Positions 5,315 through 10,877 of a stretch of DNA of 10,877 nt are shown here, one piece after another. Position 1 is the stretch's first letter. Every line of letters starts with the position of its first letter. The DNA is taken from assembly GCA_031268055.1 (NCBI GenBank), contig JAIRXY010000059.1:1-10877 (forward strand), in the 5' to 3' direction. Under the pieces are notes generated by a model that saw only the letters and a list, made by a program, of their open reading frames with translations, was not told the DNA's origin and searched no databases. The stretch is from Prevotellaceae bacterium. Lineage in GTDB: Bacteria; Bacteroidota; Bacteroidia; Bacteroidales; UBA932. The translations under genes and the position numbers were made by a program.

Positions 5315-5370
5315 TTAGCGCATTAATTCATAAAAAGCAGCCGATTTTCTACGAATTAATTCATCGCTAA
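5315..5370 (-). terminator. Inverted repeat at the end of the ATPase gene
   Basis: TTAGCG (5315-5320) pairs with CGCTAA (5365-5370) and ATTAATTC (5322-5329) with GAATTAAT (5353-5360), around a 23-nt loop. The outer arm includes the TAG stop codon of the ATPase gene. On the minus strand an ATTTTT run follows about 7 nt later, so this may be a weak terminator or an mRNA 3'-end structure. Confidence 0.35.
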
Positions 5371-6578
5371 GCTGGAGCAGAAGTCAGCCAATCAATCACA
5401 TTCAGCTTCTGTATCCCATCGATAGCTACATTGTCGTAGTCAAGGGTTAGAATATATTTTGGGTAGCTGTCTTTTATGCTCTGTAAAGCCGAAAGCTCGC
5501 GCTCCCACGTTTTTTCGTCACTAATCGTATAGGCCACTTGGTAGTACTCTCTGAGGTTATTCGCCTTTTGAACTACAAAATCAACCTCTTTTTGGTTGTT
5601 CTTTCCAACAAAGACTTTCCCGCCACGCCGCAGCAGTTCAACGTAAACTACGTTCTCGAGCTTATGCCCCAAGTCCGCGTCATAGCGATTGCTCGACAGT
5701 ATGTTTTTCAACCCTAAATCAACCACGTAATATTTTTCATTGGTAGCCAGCAGCTCCTTTCCTTTAATATCATACCGCGAGGCGGGGTACAAAATATAAG
5801 ATTCTACAAGAAAGCCAATAAGCTTGTTAACCGTATTGTGCGAGATTTTTTTGTCGGAATTTTTATTCAGCTGCTCTGCTATATTCGTGGGGGAAACAAC
5901 ACTGCCTATCGAGTCGAACAAAAATTCGATAATTCGCTGCAAATTATTGACATTCCTAAGCTTATGCCTTTTGACAATATCTTTTATAATAACGGTATCA
6001 TAGATAGACTGCAAATAATCGTTCACCATATCGGGAGCGGTTTTAAAAATGGTAACGGCTTCGGGGAATGCCGAGCTGTTTATATACTGCCGGAATAGGC
6101 GGTCGACACTTTTTTCTCCGTCGAAAGCAAGTACATATTCTGCAAAGGAAAACGGATGCAAATTGATGGCAATGTAACGCCCTGTAAGCAAGGTAGCCAG
6201 CTCGCTCGACAAAAAGTATGCATTGGAGCCGGTAGCATAGAGGTCAACGTTTTTTTTGACATACAAGCTGTCAAGTAGCTTCTCAAAACCGCTAACCTGC
6301 TGCACCTCATCCAAAAAAACGTAAGCTTTTTGCTCCGTGCTGATTTTGCGCGCAATTTCATCATAAATTGCAACCCAATCGCCTAACTCCACATTCTCGC
6401 GCTCTTCAAAGTTGAAGAAGACAATGCTTTGCGGGTTTACTCCGGCGCTGAGCAGCTCGCTTCTAAAGGCCTCCAAAAGCGTAGATTTGCCGCAACGCCG
6501 CACGCCGGTAATCACTTTTATCAAGTTTACATCTTTCAGCTGGCGCAGCTTTTTCAAATATGTTTCTCTTGCTACCAT
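5367..6578 (-). CDS. AAA_14 / DUF4143 ATPase
   Basis: A 403-aa protein of the common but poorly understood AAA_14-DUF4143 family. The ATPase part has Walker A GVRRCGKST (25-33), Walker B YVFLDE (86-91) followed by VQQV, and the sensor-like ATGSNAYFLSSELA (115-128) with TGRY (132-135). A middle helical region (~180-225) and a winged-helix-like stretch (~226-270) precede the C-terminal DUF4143 part. There, E314 (VYVELL), E331/D333 (KEVDFVV) and Q347 are laid out like a PD-(D/E)xK nuclease fold, although the usual Lys is not obvious. Length and order are normal for the family and nothing is broken. Such genes often sit in accessory regions of Bacteroidota and archaea; their substrate is unknown. 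The ATG at 6578 fits the family N-terminus (a few residues before the first helix). A 42-bp dyad lies 26 nt upstream. Confidence 0.88.
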   Translation of the reverse strand: MVARETYLKKLRQLKDVNLIKVITGVRRCGKSTLLEAFRSELLSAGVNPQSIVFFNFEERENVELGDWVAIYDEIARKISTEQKAYVFLDEVQQVSGFEKLLDSLYVKKNVDLYATGSNAYFLSSELATLLTGRYIAINLHPFSFAEYVLAFDGEKSVDRLFRQYINSSAFPEAVTIFKTAPDMVNDYLQSIYDTVIIKDIVKRHKLRNVNNLQRIIEFLFDSIGSVVSPTNIAEQLNKNSDKKISHNTVNKLIGFLVESYILYPASRYDIKGKELLATNEKYYVVDLGLKNILSSNRYDADLGHKLENVVYVELLRRGGKVFVGKNNQKEVDFVVQKANNLREYYQVAYTISDEKTWERELSALQSIKDSYPKYILTLDYDNVAIDGIQKLNVIDWLTSAPA

Positions 6579-6591
6579 AGCAATTTTTTTT

Positions 6592-6627
6592 GTAAAGATA
6601 CTGCTTATTGACGAAAACTACCAATTT
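6592..6627 (-). promoter_or_regulatory. Putative promoter of the ATPase gene
   Basis: On the minus strand TATCTTTAC (6600-6592) is one base from the TAnnTTTG -7 consensus, and a TTG lies 21 nt upstream (inside the dyad). The predicted transcript start would leave a leader of fewer than 10 nt before the ATG at 6578. The dyad covers the -33 box and most of the spacer, as an operator would. Confidence 0.35.
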
Positions 6628-6646
6628 TGGTGTTTTTCGTCAATAA
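6605..6646. promoter_or_regulatory. 42-bp dyad upstream of the ATPase, candidate operator
   Basis: Arms 6605-6624 and 6627-6646 are inverted copies matching at 18 of 20 positions around a 2-nt centre. Each begins TTATTGACGAAAA and ends ACCAA. A symmetrical site of this size before a start codon suits binding of a dimeric DNA-binding protein, or a cruciform or attachment site. No regulator gene lies next to it; the ATPase itself, which has a winged-helix-like part, is a possible binder. That last point is inference. Confidence 0.6.
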
Positions 6647-6656
6647 CGTCCGAAGA

Positions 6657-6691
6657 AAATTTTGAATTTTGAATTTTAAATTTTGAATTGG
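6657..6691. repeat. TTTTGAATT intergenic repeat
   Basis: Near-perfect tandem units of TTTTGAATT/TTTTAAATT. The same motif is found at 8549-8564, and a related A/T form at 1308-1330. This is a type of simple intergenic sequence common in Bacteroidota, with no evident function. Confidence 0.6.
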
Positions 6692-6875
6692 ATTACGCCT
6701 AAAAACCTCATTTTCATACTAGTTGACAACACAGAAAGGGTTGAATCTTGGTAGCCCAACGCTTCACGGCAGGGCAATGCAGCGGTCAGCCGCCACCTGA
6801 GCGGCGAAGCTTCGAAATATTTTTGTTGAATAATACGAGGGAATGAAGTATGGGTGTGTATTGCATAGCATCCCG
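6692..6875. other. Unexplained spacer downstream of panC
   Basis: No ORF, tRNA or clear terminator is visible in this 184-bp spacer. Its middle (about 6760-6810) is GC-rich and can form GCCGC/GCGGC (6789-6793 with 6801-6805) or the competing GCGG/CCGC hairpin (6782-6785 with 6790-6793). It could be a worn remnant of a mobile element or a small RNA region; neither can be shown. Confidence 0.3.
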
Positions 6876-7718
6876 CTACGTCAGCCGCACGTTGTCAATC
6901 AGACGTATTTCTCCGGCGTAAACCGCAATGCACGCCTGCTTGGAGCAATCGTCGTTGAGCGAGGCAACGGGCTGTAGGGTGCGCGCGCATACCACCTCAA
7001 AGTAGTCTAACCGCAGGTGTTCGCTGGCGTTGATGGCGTCTGCCACAAATTGCTTCAACGTTGGCAAATCAACGCTGCACACCTTGTCCACGGCGGCAAA
7101 CAGCGTTTTGGCAATGAGGGGTGCGGCAGCCCGCTTCTCCGGCGTGAGCAGCGCGTTGCGCGAGCTCATGGCCAAGCCGTCCGGCTCGCGCACAATGGGG
7201 CAGCGCACAATCTCCACCGGCAATTCAAGCTGGCGCACCATTTCGCGAACAATGGCAACCTGCTGAAAATCCTTTTCGCCAAAGTACGCACAGTCGGGCT
7301 TTACAGCGTCAAACAGGCGGCTCACCACCTGCGCTACGCCGTTGAAGTGCCCCGGCCGGCGTTCGCCTTCCATCACCTTTTCCAGCAGCCCAAAGTCGAA
7401 CACGCGCGTGTCGGGGCTGGGGTAAATCTCCCTTTCGTCCGGCGCAAAAACAACGTCGCAACCCGCCGCTTGCAGCAGCTGCACGTCGGCCTCCAGCGTG
7501 CGCGGGTAGCGCTCCAAGTCGGCCTTGTCGTTGAACTGCGTGGGGTTTACAAAAACGCTGACAACCGTCGCCCCACATTCCTTTTTGCAGCGCTGTACCA
7601 ATGACAGATGCCCGCGGTGCAAGGCGCCCATTGTAGGAACAAATCCTACGGTCTTGCCTTTGCTTTTTCCCTCCGGCAGCAGCTGCCGAAGCTCCTTTAT
7701 CGTTTTTACAACTTTCAT
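6876..7718 (-). CDS. panC: Pantothenate synthetase
   Basis: A 280-aa cytosolic enzyme joining D-pantoate and β-alanine with ATP to give pantothenate (vitamin B5), the last step before the CoA pathway. All diagnostic motifs are present: PTMGALHRGHLSL (28-40) with the HxGH nucleotide-binding signature at 34-37, VFVNPTQF (55-62), RPGHFNGVAQVV (121-132), FGEKDFQQ (146-153) and the KMSKS-like MSSRN (184-188). Length is normal. The start MKVVKTIKELRQLL matches the family. panD (aspartate decarboxylase), a frequent partner in Bacteroidota, is not next to it in this window. A terminator separates it from recO upstream, so it is probably transcribed on its own. Confidence 0.97.
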   Translation of the reverse strand: MKVVKTIKELRQLLPEGKSKGKTVGFVPTMGALHRGHLSLVQRCKKECGATVVSVFVNPTQFNDKADLERYPRTLEADVQLLQAAGCDVVFAPDEREIYPSPDTRVFDFGLLEKVMEGERRPGHFNGVAQVVSRLFDAVKPDCAYFGEKDFQQVAIVREMVRQLELPVEIVRCPIVREPDGLAMSSRNALLTPEKRAAAPLIAKTLFAAVDKVCSVDLPTLKQFVADAINASEHLRLDYFEVVCARTLQPVASLNDDCSKQACIAVYAGEIRLIDNVRLT

Positions 7719-7725
7719 GCTTCAA

Positions 7726-7755
7726 AAAAATTAAATTCCTCGAATCTTTCTCCAA
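7726..7755 (-). promoter_or_regulatory. Possible panC promoter
   Basis: Minus-strand TTG (7755-7753), a 19-nt spacer and TAATTTTT (7733-7726) approximate the Bacteroidota -33/-7 pattern just before the panC ATG at 7718. The -7 box lacks the final G at the right place, and the region is a simple T-run, so support is modest. Confidence 0.3.
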
Positions 7756-7796
7756 AAAAAACTCTTCCGCTCCACCCGCTTTTGCGAGCGTGAAGC
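7754..7796 (-). terminator. Intrinsic terminator after recO
   Basis: On the minus strand GCTTCAC (7796-7790) pairs with GTGGAGC (7775-7769), with one G·U pair. An inner CGC/GCG stem closes a 4-nt loop (7786-7777), and eight T (7761-7754) follow after a short gap. It starts 11 nt after the recO stop codon and separates recO from panC. Confidence 0.6.
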
Positions 7797-7806
7797 TGGC
7801 CTTCGG

Positions 7807-8532
7807 CTAAGCAAACACCTCCTCCAGCACCGCCAGCGAGCGGATAGGGTTGGCCATGCCCAAGTGAGTGCAGTAGTAGTCGAGCAGCCTTCGCATCAGG
7901 AGGTTTCGCTGCTCCCTCGATGCGCGTATGTGCTGCAAATCGCCGAACTTTGCGCTGATTAGCGTTCCCAGCAGCGCCGACGTAGGCTTGTCCATAAATG
8001 CGCCATGCAGCGGCGCAAAGGGCACAAACACGCCGTTTTTCATGTCAAAGTAGGAGTATTCTTGGCTGTAGGCGTTACCGGGGAAAAATCCCAAGTGCCG
8101 CGCCAGCTGCGCCAAAAAGTAGAGGTGAAAACCGAATACGCCGTGCTGCATTTCGTCGAGCAGCAGGATATGCCTGTGCAAAAAATCAAACAAGGCTTCG
8201 TTTTGCTCCTCCTCGCGGATAAGCTTGTAGAGCACCTCGCCAATGAACAGCGCTATCACGTTTTTGTGCACGTCAAAGGGCATGCTTTGCAGCGGCACGC
8301 TGGCGCAAAACTCCTTCATGCGGCACATTGAGCCTCGCTTTCGTTCGGGGTAGGCCTCAATGTCAAGCAAAAAAAGCGGCTGTATGAGCGACGATTTTCG
8401 GCGCAGCGTAGCGCCCCGTACGCCGTTAATCATGTAGGTCTGCCGCCCCTGCAAGTCGGTGTAAATGTATGCAATAATGCTTGATTCGCCGTATTTGATG
8501 CTATGCAGCACTATGCCGCGAAGCTTAACCAT
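7807..8532 (-). CDS. recO: DNA repair protein RecO
   Basis: A 241-aa homologue of RecO, which with RecR loads RecA on SSB-coated single-stranded DNA in the RecFOR pathway. The N-terminus MVKLRGIVLHSIKYGESSIIAYIYTD is the typical RecO OB-fold opening, followed by GRQTYMINGVRG. The C-terminal part is helical (ALFIGEVLYKLIREEE, then HLYFLAQLARHLGFFP). The four-Cys zinc site seen in some RecO proteins is replaced by YFDMKNGVFVPF, as is usual in Bacteroidota as I recall. A GTG at 8595 would add 21 residues read from spacer DNA with no family similarity, so the ATG at 8532 is preferred. It lies 63 nt after porZ on the same strand and is probably co-transcribed with it. Confidence 0.93.
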   Translation of the reverse strand: MVKLRGIVLHSIKYGESSIIAYIYTDLQGRQTYMINGVRGATLRRKSSLIQPLFLLDIEAYPERKRGSMCRMKEFCASVPLQSMPFDVHKNVIALFIGEVLYKLIREEEQNEALFDFLHRHILLLDEMQHGVFGFHLYFLAQLARHLGFFPGNAYSQEYSYFDMKNGVFVPFAPLHGAFMDKPTSALLGTLISAKFGDLQHIRASREQRNLLMRRLLDYYCTHLGMANPIRSLAVLEEVFA

Positions 8533-8595
8533 TTTTTGAAATTCTGAGTTTTGAATTTTGAATGAGCACAACCTCCACTGCTCACTTCGTGCCAC

Positions 8596-10773
8596 TTAAT
8601 TGACAACCAACAATTTTATAACCCTGCTTTCCTCCCCCGATTTGTTGGCCAAAAACACAAGGTACACGCCGGTTGCTACGCGTCGTCCGCTGAGATTCTG
8701 TACGTTCCATGTAATTGACCCGCCGTTGGCGGTGGCAAAAAACACAAGGTTGCCCGATACGTCCGTTATCTTCACCGAGGCATCCTCCATGAGATTAGCG
8801 ATGGTAACCAAGCTCATGTTGGGTCGCACAGGGTTGGGGTAAGCTTTCACCTGATCGAAGTTGAGCCTTCCGGCGGTGGCGTCGCTGTAAAATCCGACCA
8901 TGCCCTTGTCTGTGGCAAAAATCACCTCGCCTGTTTGTCCGTTCACGGCAATATCCACCACGTTGTTCGAGGGCAGCGGGCTGTTCTGCGCGTTGAACGT
9001 GCGCAGCTGCTCCACGCCGTCCTTAGACTGCAAAAACACGCCGGCGTCGCGCGTGCCAAGCCACTTGCGGTTGCCGCCGTCCACCGCCACCGCCGTCACC
9101 CGCTCGTATTGCAGCAGGTAGGCCGCCTGACCCGGTATTTCCGTGGGGATTTTTATCCGCTGCCCCAGCGGAGCGCTTGCAAACGGGTCGCTGACGGCGC
9201 TGTAAACAACAACCCCCTTGTCGGTTCCCAGCCAAACTTCATTATTCAAATCGACGGCAAGCGCGTAAATGCTGCCCACCGAAAACGTTTCGTCAATGCT
9301 TGTCCGCACCGCAAAAATGGAGGCCTTATCATCGTCGGCATCGGTAGGGTTGGCGCCGGAGGAGTAAAGGTAGAGCTGGTTAGGCTCCGCTACTCCCCAA
9401 AAGACCTTGCCGGCAAGCGCCGCCTTTCCCAGCGCCTTGTTGCTCAACGTGCTGTTTGCAAGCTCGCTCCACGAATCATCGGCGTTGCGCCGCCATACGG
9501 GTGCTGCGCTGTTCGAGGCAAAGGCAAAAAGGTTTCCGCTAAGGTCAAAAGCCATGCCGCGCACATCCTCCGTCAAATTTTTTCCTCCCCAGCTAACGCC
9601 GCTGAACTTTGCCACGCCGCTTGACGTTGCCACAAATGCCTCGGCCACATTCGTCGGATTTATTTTTACCGCCTTAGCGCCGCTTAGGTTGCTTGCGCTC
9701 CCCGTCCACGTACTTTTACTTTCCATCATGCTCAGCGCTTCGCTTGCCGCGGCAACAACTTTGCCGCCATGCTCGCCGAGGGCAAGCGACTGATTTTGTA
9801 GCGGGCCATTAGGCTGCGCCGCCGCAAATGCGCCGCCGGAGCTCGCCACCAGCCCCAGCGCAGCGTCTGCAATGCAGATACCGGACTTGTAAGCCACCAC
9901 TTTTTTCGGGCTGAAAGAAGTCAGCCCGTAGCTCGAAATGTTTTTTTGCGAATTGCCAACGTTGTACAGCCTGTCTGCCGTAGCCACCCAGAGGTCGCCA
10001 TCGTCGGTAGCGCTCAGCGCGCGGGGGTTGGGGTAGCTGCCCTGATAGGCAAAAGATTGCAAATCGGTAGTAGCGCAGGCCTGCAAGATACCGTTGGCTT
10101 GCAGCACGTACAGCTTTCCGCTGCTCACGGCGAGCGAAATAACGTTGCTGCCCGCCAACCTGCGCTGCCAGCTGCCGAAGTTGAAGCGGGTTGAATTATT
10201 TCTGTCCACCACGTACAGACCCTTTGGCGTTGCGGCCACTATAAGGTTTCCAAACAAAGCCAAGTCTTGCACGGCGAGCGTATCGTTGTTCTCGTCAACG
10301 GAGTAGTTGGCGCGTATTTCCTCGCTTTTTATCTCCAGCATTTGCGCGCCGGTGGCCACGAGCATCAGGTCGTCCATGCACAGAAAGCGGTTGATGCGCT
10401 TGCGCCCGTGCGTGGCAAAATTTTTCCACGTTTCGATATTTTTTGTCCGGTTGCCCTGACGAATGTTGCGCGGGTTGGCGCTGTGGAGCACGTCTATGTT
10501 GCCGTTGTCGTATCCCACAAAGATGCATCCTGTTTGCGCGTCGTACAGCGCCGCCGTCAGCCCAAAGTCGCTCAAGCCTGCCACCTTGGAGATTTTCTCC
10601 ACCTCGCCGTCAAAAAAGATAAGCCCCGCCGACGTTGCGCATATCACCTGCTCTCCCTGCACGAGCACGTCTACGCCTTGCGTGTAGGCAAAGTGGTCGC
10701 GCCATGTGCCCATTTTTTGCGCCGACAGCGCAACGGGCAGCAGGAGTACTACGAACAGCAGCAAACGAAACAT
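8596..10773 (-). CDS. porZ: PorZ-like T9SS attachment-complex protein
   Basis: 725 aa from the ATG at 10773, which places a clean signal peptide (MFRLLLFVVLLLPVALSAQ) at the N-terminus; a start at 10839 would bury it. Then comes the PorZ-type opening KMGTWRDHFAY and many β-propeller blades of the two-component-regulator-propeller type (repeated LWVAT-, KWLGTRDAGVF- and VWLGTDKGVVVY-like segments, and VGYDNGNIDV near the start). The last 87 residues (639-725, from FDQVKAYPNPVRPN to VIKLLVVN) are a type A T9SS C-terminal domain with the GVYLV motif. In Porphyromonas, PorZ is a surface member of the PorU-PorV-PorQ-PorZ complex, which cleaves the signal domain of cargo and links it to A-LPS. Length (776 aa there) and architecture agree. 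A different T9SS propeller protein cannot be fully excluded. Confidence 0.82.
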   Translation of the reverse strand: MFRLLLFVVLLLPVALSAQKMGTWRDHFAYTQGVDVLVQGEQVICATSAGLIFFDGEVEKISKVAGLSDFGLTAALYDAQTGCIFVGYDNGNIDVLHSANPRNIRQGNRTKNIETWKNFATHGRKRINRFLCMDDLMLVATGAQMLEIKSEEIRANYSVDENNDTLAVQDLALFGNLIVAATPKGLYVVDRNNSTRFNFGSWQRRLAGSNVISLAVSSGKLYVLQANGILQACATTDLQSFAYQGSYPNPRALSATDDGDLWVATADRLYNVGNSQKNISSYGLTSFSPKKVVAYKSGICIADAALGLVASSGGAFAAAQPNGPLQNQSLALGEHGGKVVAAASEALSMMESKSTWTGSASNLSGAKAVKINPTNVAEAFVATSSGVAKFSGVSWGGKNLTEDVRGMAFDLSGNLFAFASNSAAPVWRRNADDSWSELANSTLSNKALGKAALAGKVFWGVAEPNQLYLYSSGANPTDADDDKASIFAVRTSIDETFSVGSIYALAVDLNNEVWLGTDKGVVVYSAVSDPFASAPLGQRIKIPTEIPGQAAYLLQYERVTAVAVDGGNRKWLGTRDAGVFLQSKDGVEQLRTFNAQNSPLPSNNVVDIAVNGQTGEVIFATDKGMVGFYSDATAGRLNFDQVKAYPNPVRPNMSLVTIANLMEDASVKITDVSGNLVFFATANGGSITWNVQNLSGRRVATGVYLVFLANKSGEESRVIKLLVVN

Positions 10774-10810
10774 GCCAACTTTTTGTTTAGATTGATAAAG
10801 CAACTTCGGT

Positions 10811-10819
10811 GCAAATGTA
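10811..10819 (-). promoter_or_regulatory. -7 box of the porZ-recO unit
   Basis: Minus-strand TACATTTGC, identical to the -7 boxes at 997-1005 and 5118-5126, lies 38 nt upstream of the porZ ATG. No clear TTG is found 19-21 nt further upstream. The exact nine-base match makes this a likely promoter. Confidence 0.5.
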
Positions 10820-10877
10820 CATGATAATTTTGAATACACGCTGCTTAGCTATTTTAATTTTTACTCATCACATATTC

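Noticed and set aside
8533..8595. GTG start for recO adding 21 residues
   Set aside because: The added residues come from A/T-repeat spacer and are not RecO-like; MVKLRGIVLHS is the family start.
8935..9624. 229-codon plus-strand ORF opposite porZ (also similar ones at 7017-7604 and 10267-10824)
   Set aside because: These lie antisense to well-supported genes in GC-rich DNA, where long shadow frames are expected; their translations are low-complexity and basic with no domain.

Overview
The window looks like chromosomal DNA of a Bacteroidota bacterium, most likely a Bacteroidales-type lineage that has a type IX secretion system (T9SS). Three things point that way: a PorZ-like T9SS surface protein with a C-terminal sorting domain; repeated promoter boxes of the Bacteroidota form TTG-N19/20-TAnnTTTG; and the absence of strong Shine-Dalgarno sequences before most starts. 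No rRNA, tRNA, CRISPR array, integrase or transposase was seen.

Layout. (1) 1-644: a 14-nt tandem repeat, then a small LPP20-like lipoprotein gene on the minus strand. (2) 645-1345: a 700-bp intergenic region that is not empty. On the minus strand it has a canonical promoter (1028-997), a long nested hairpin (892-773) and an intrinsic terminator (776-743), which together look like an undescribed small structured RNA or a long attenuator leader of the lipoprotein gene. Two diverged copies of a ~75-95-bp repeat flank it. (3) 1346-3214: a plus-strand Uup-type ABC-F ATPase whose -7 box almost touches its ATG. (4) 3259-5126: an AT-rich, probably acquired minus-strand operon from one canonical promoter. 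It holds two and a half units of a DUF3791 / DUF3990 gene pair, a putative ADP-ribosyltransferase-type toxin-antitoxin module. In transcription order these are an intact DUF3791, a DUF3990 with a 96-codon in-frame core deletion, an intact DUF3791, a full-length DUF3990, and a frameshifted DUF3791 remnant. (5) 5367-6578: an AAA_14/DUF4143 ATPase preceded by a near-perfect 42-bp dyad that overlaps its putative promoter. (6) 6876-10773: housekeeping genes on the minus strand: porZ then recO (probably co-transcribed and ending at a terminator), then panC (pantothenate synthetase).

How it fits together. The flanks are ordinary core genes: translation-linked ABC-F, CoA precursor synthesis, RecFOR repair and T9SS surface attachment. 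The middle 3.3 kb (about 3260-6650) is an accessory block of a decaying, duplicated toxin-antitoxin-like module next to a typical selfish or mobile-type ATPase. The most unusual signals are the structured RNA at 743-892, the mosaic and core deletion within the DUF3990/DUF3791 array, and the dyad before the ATPase.
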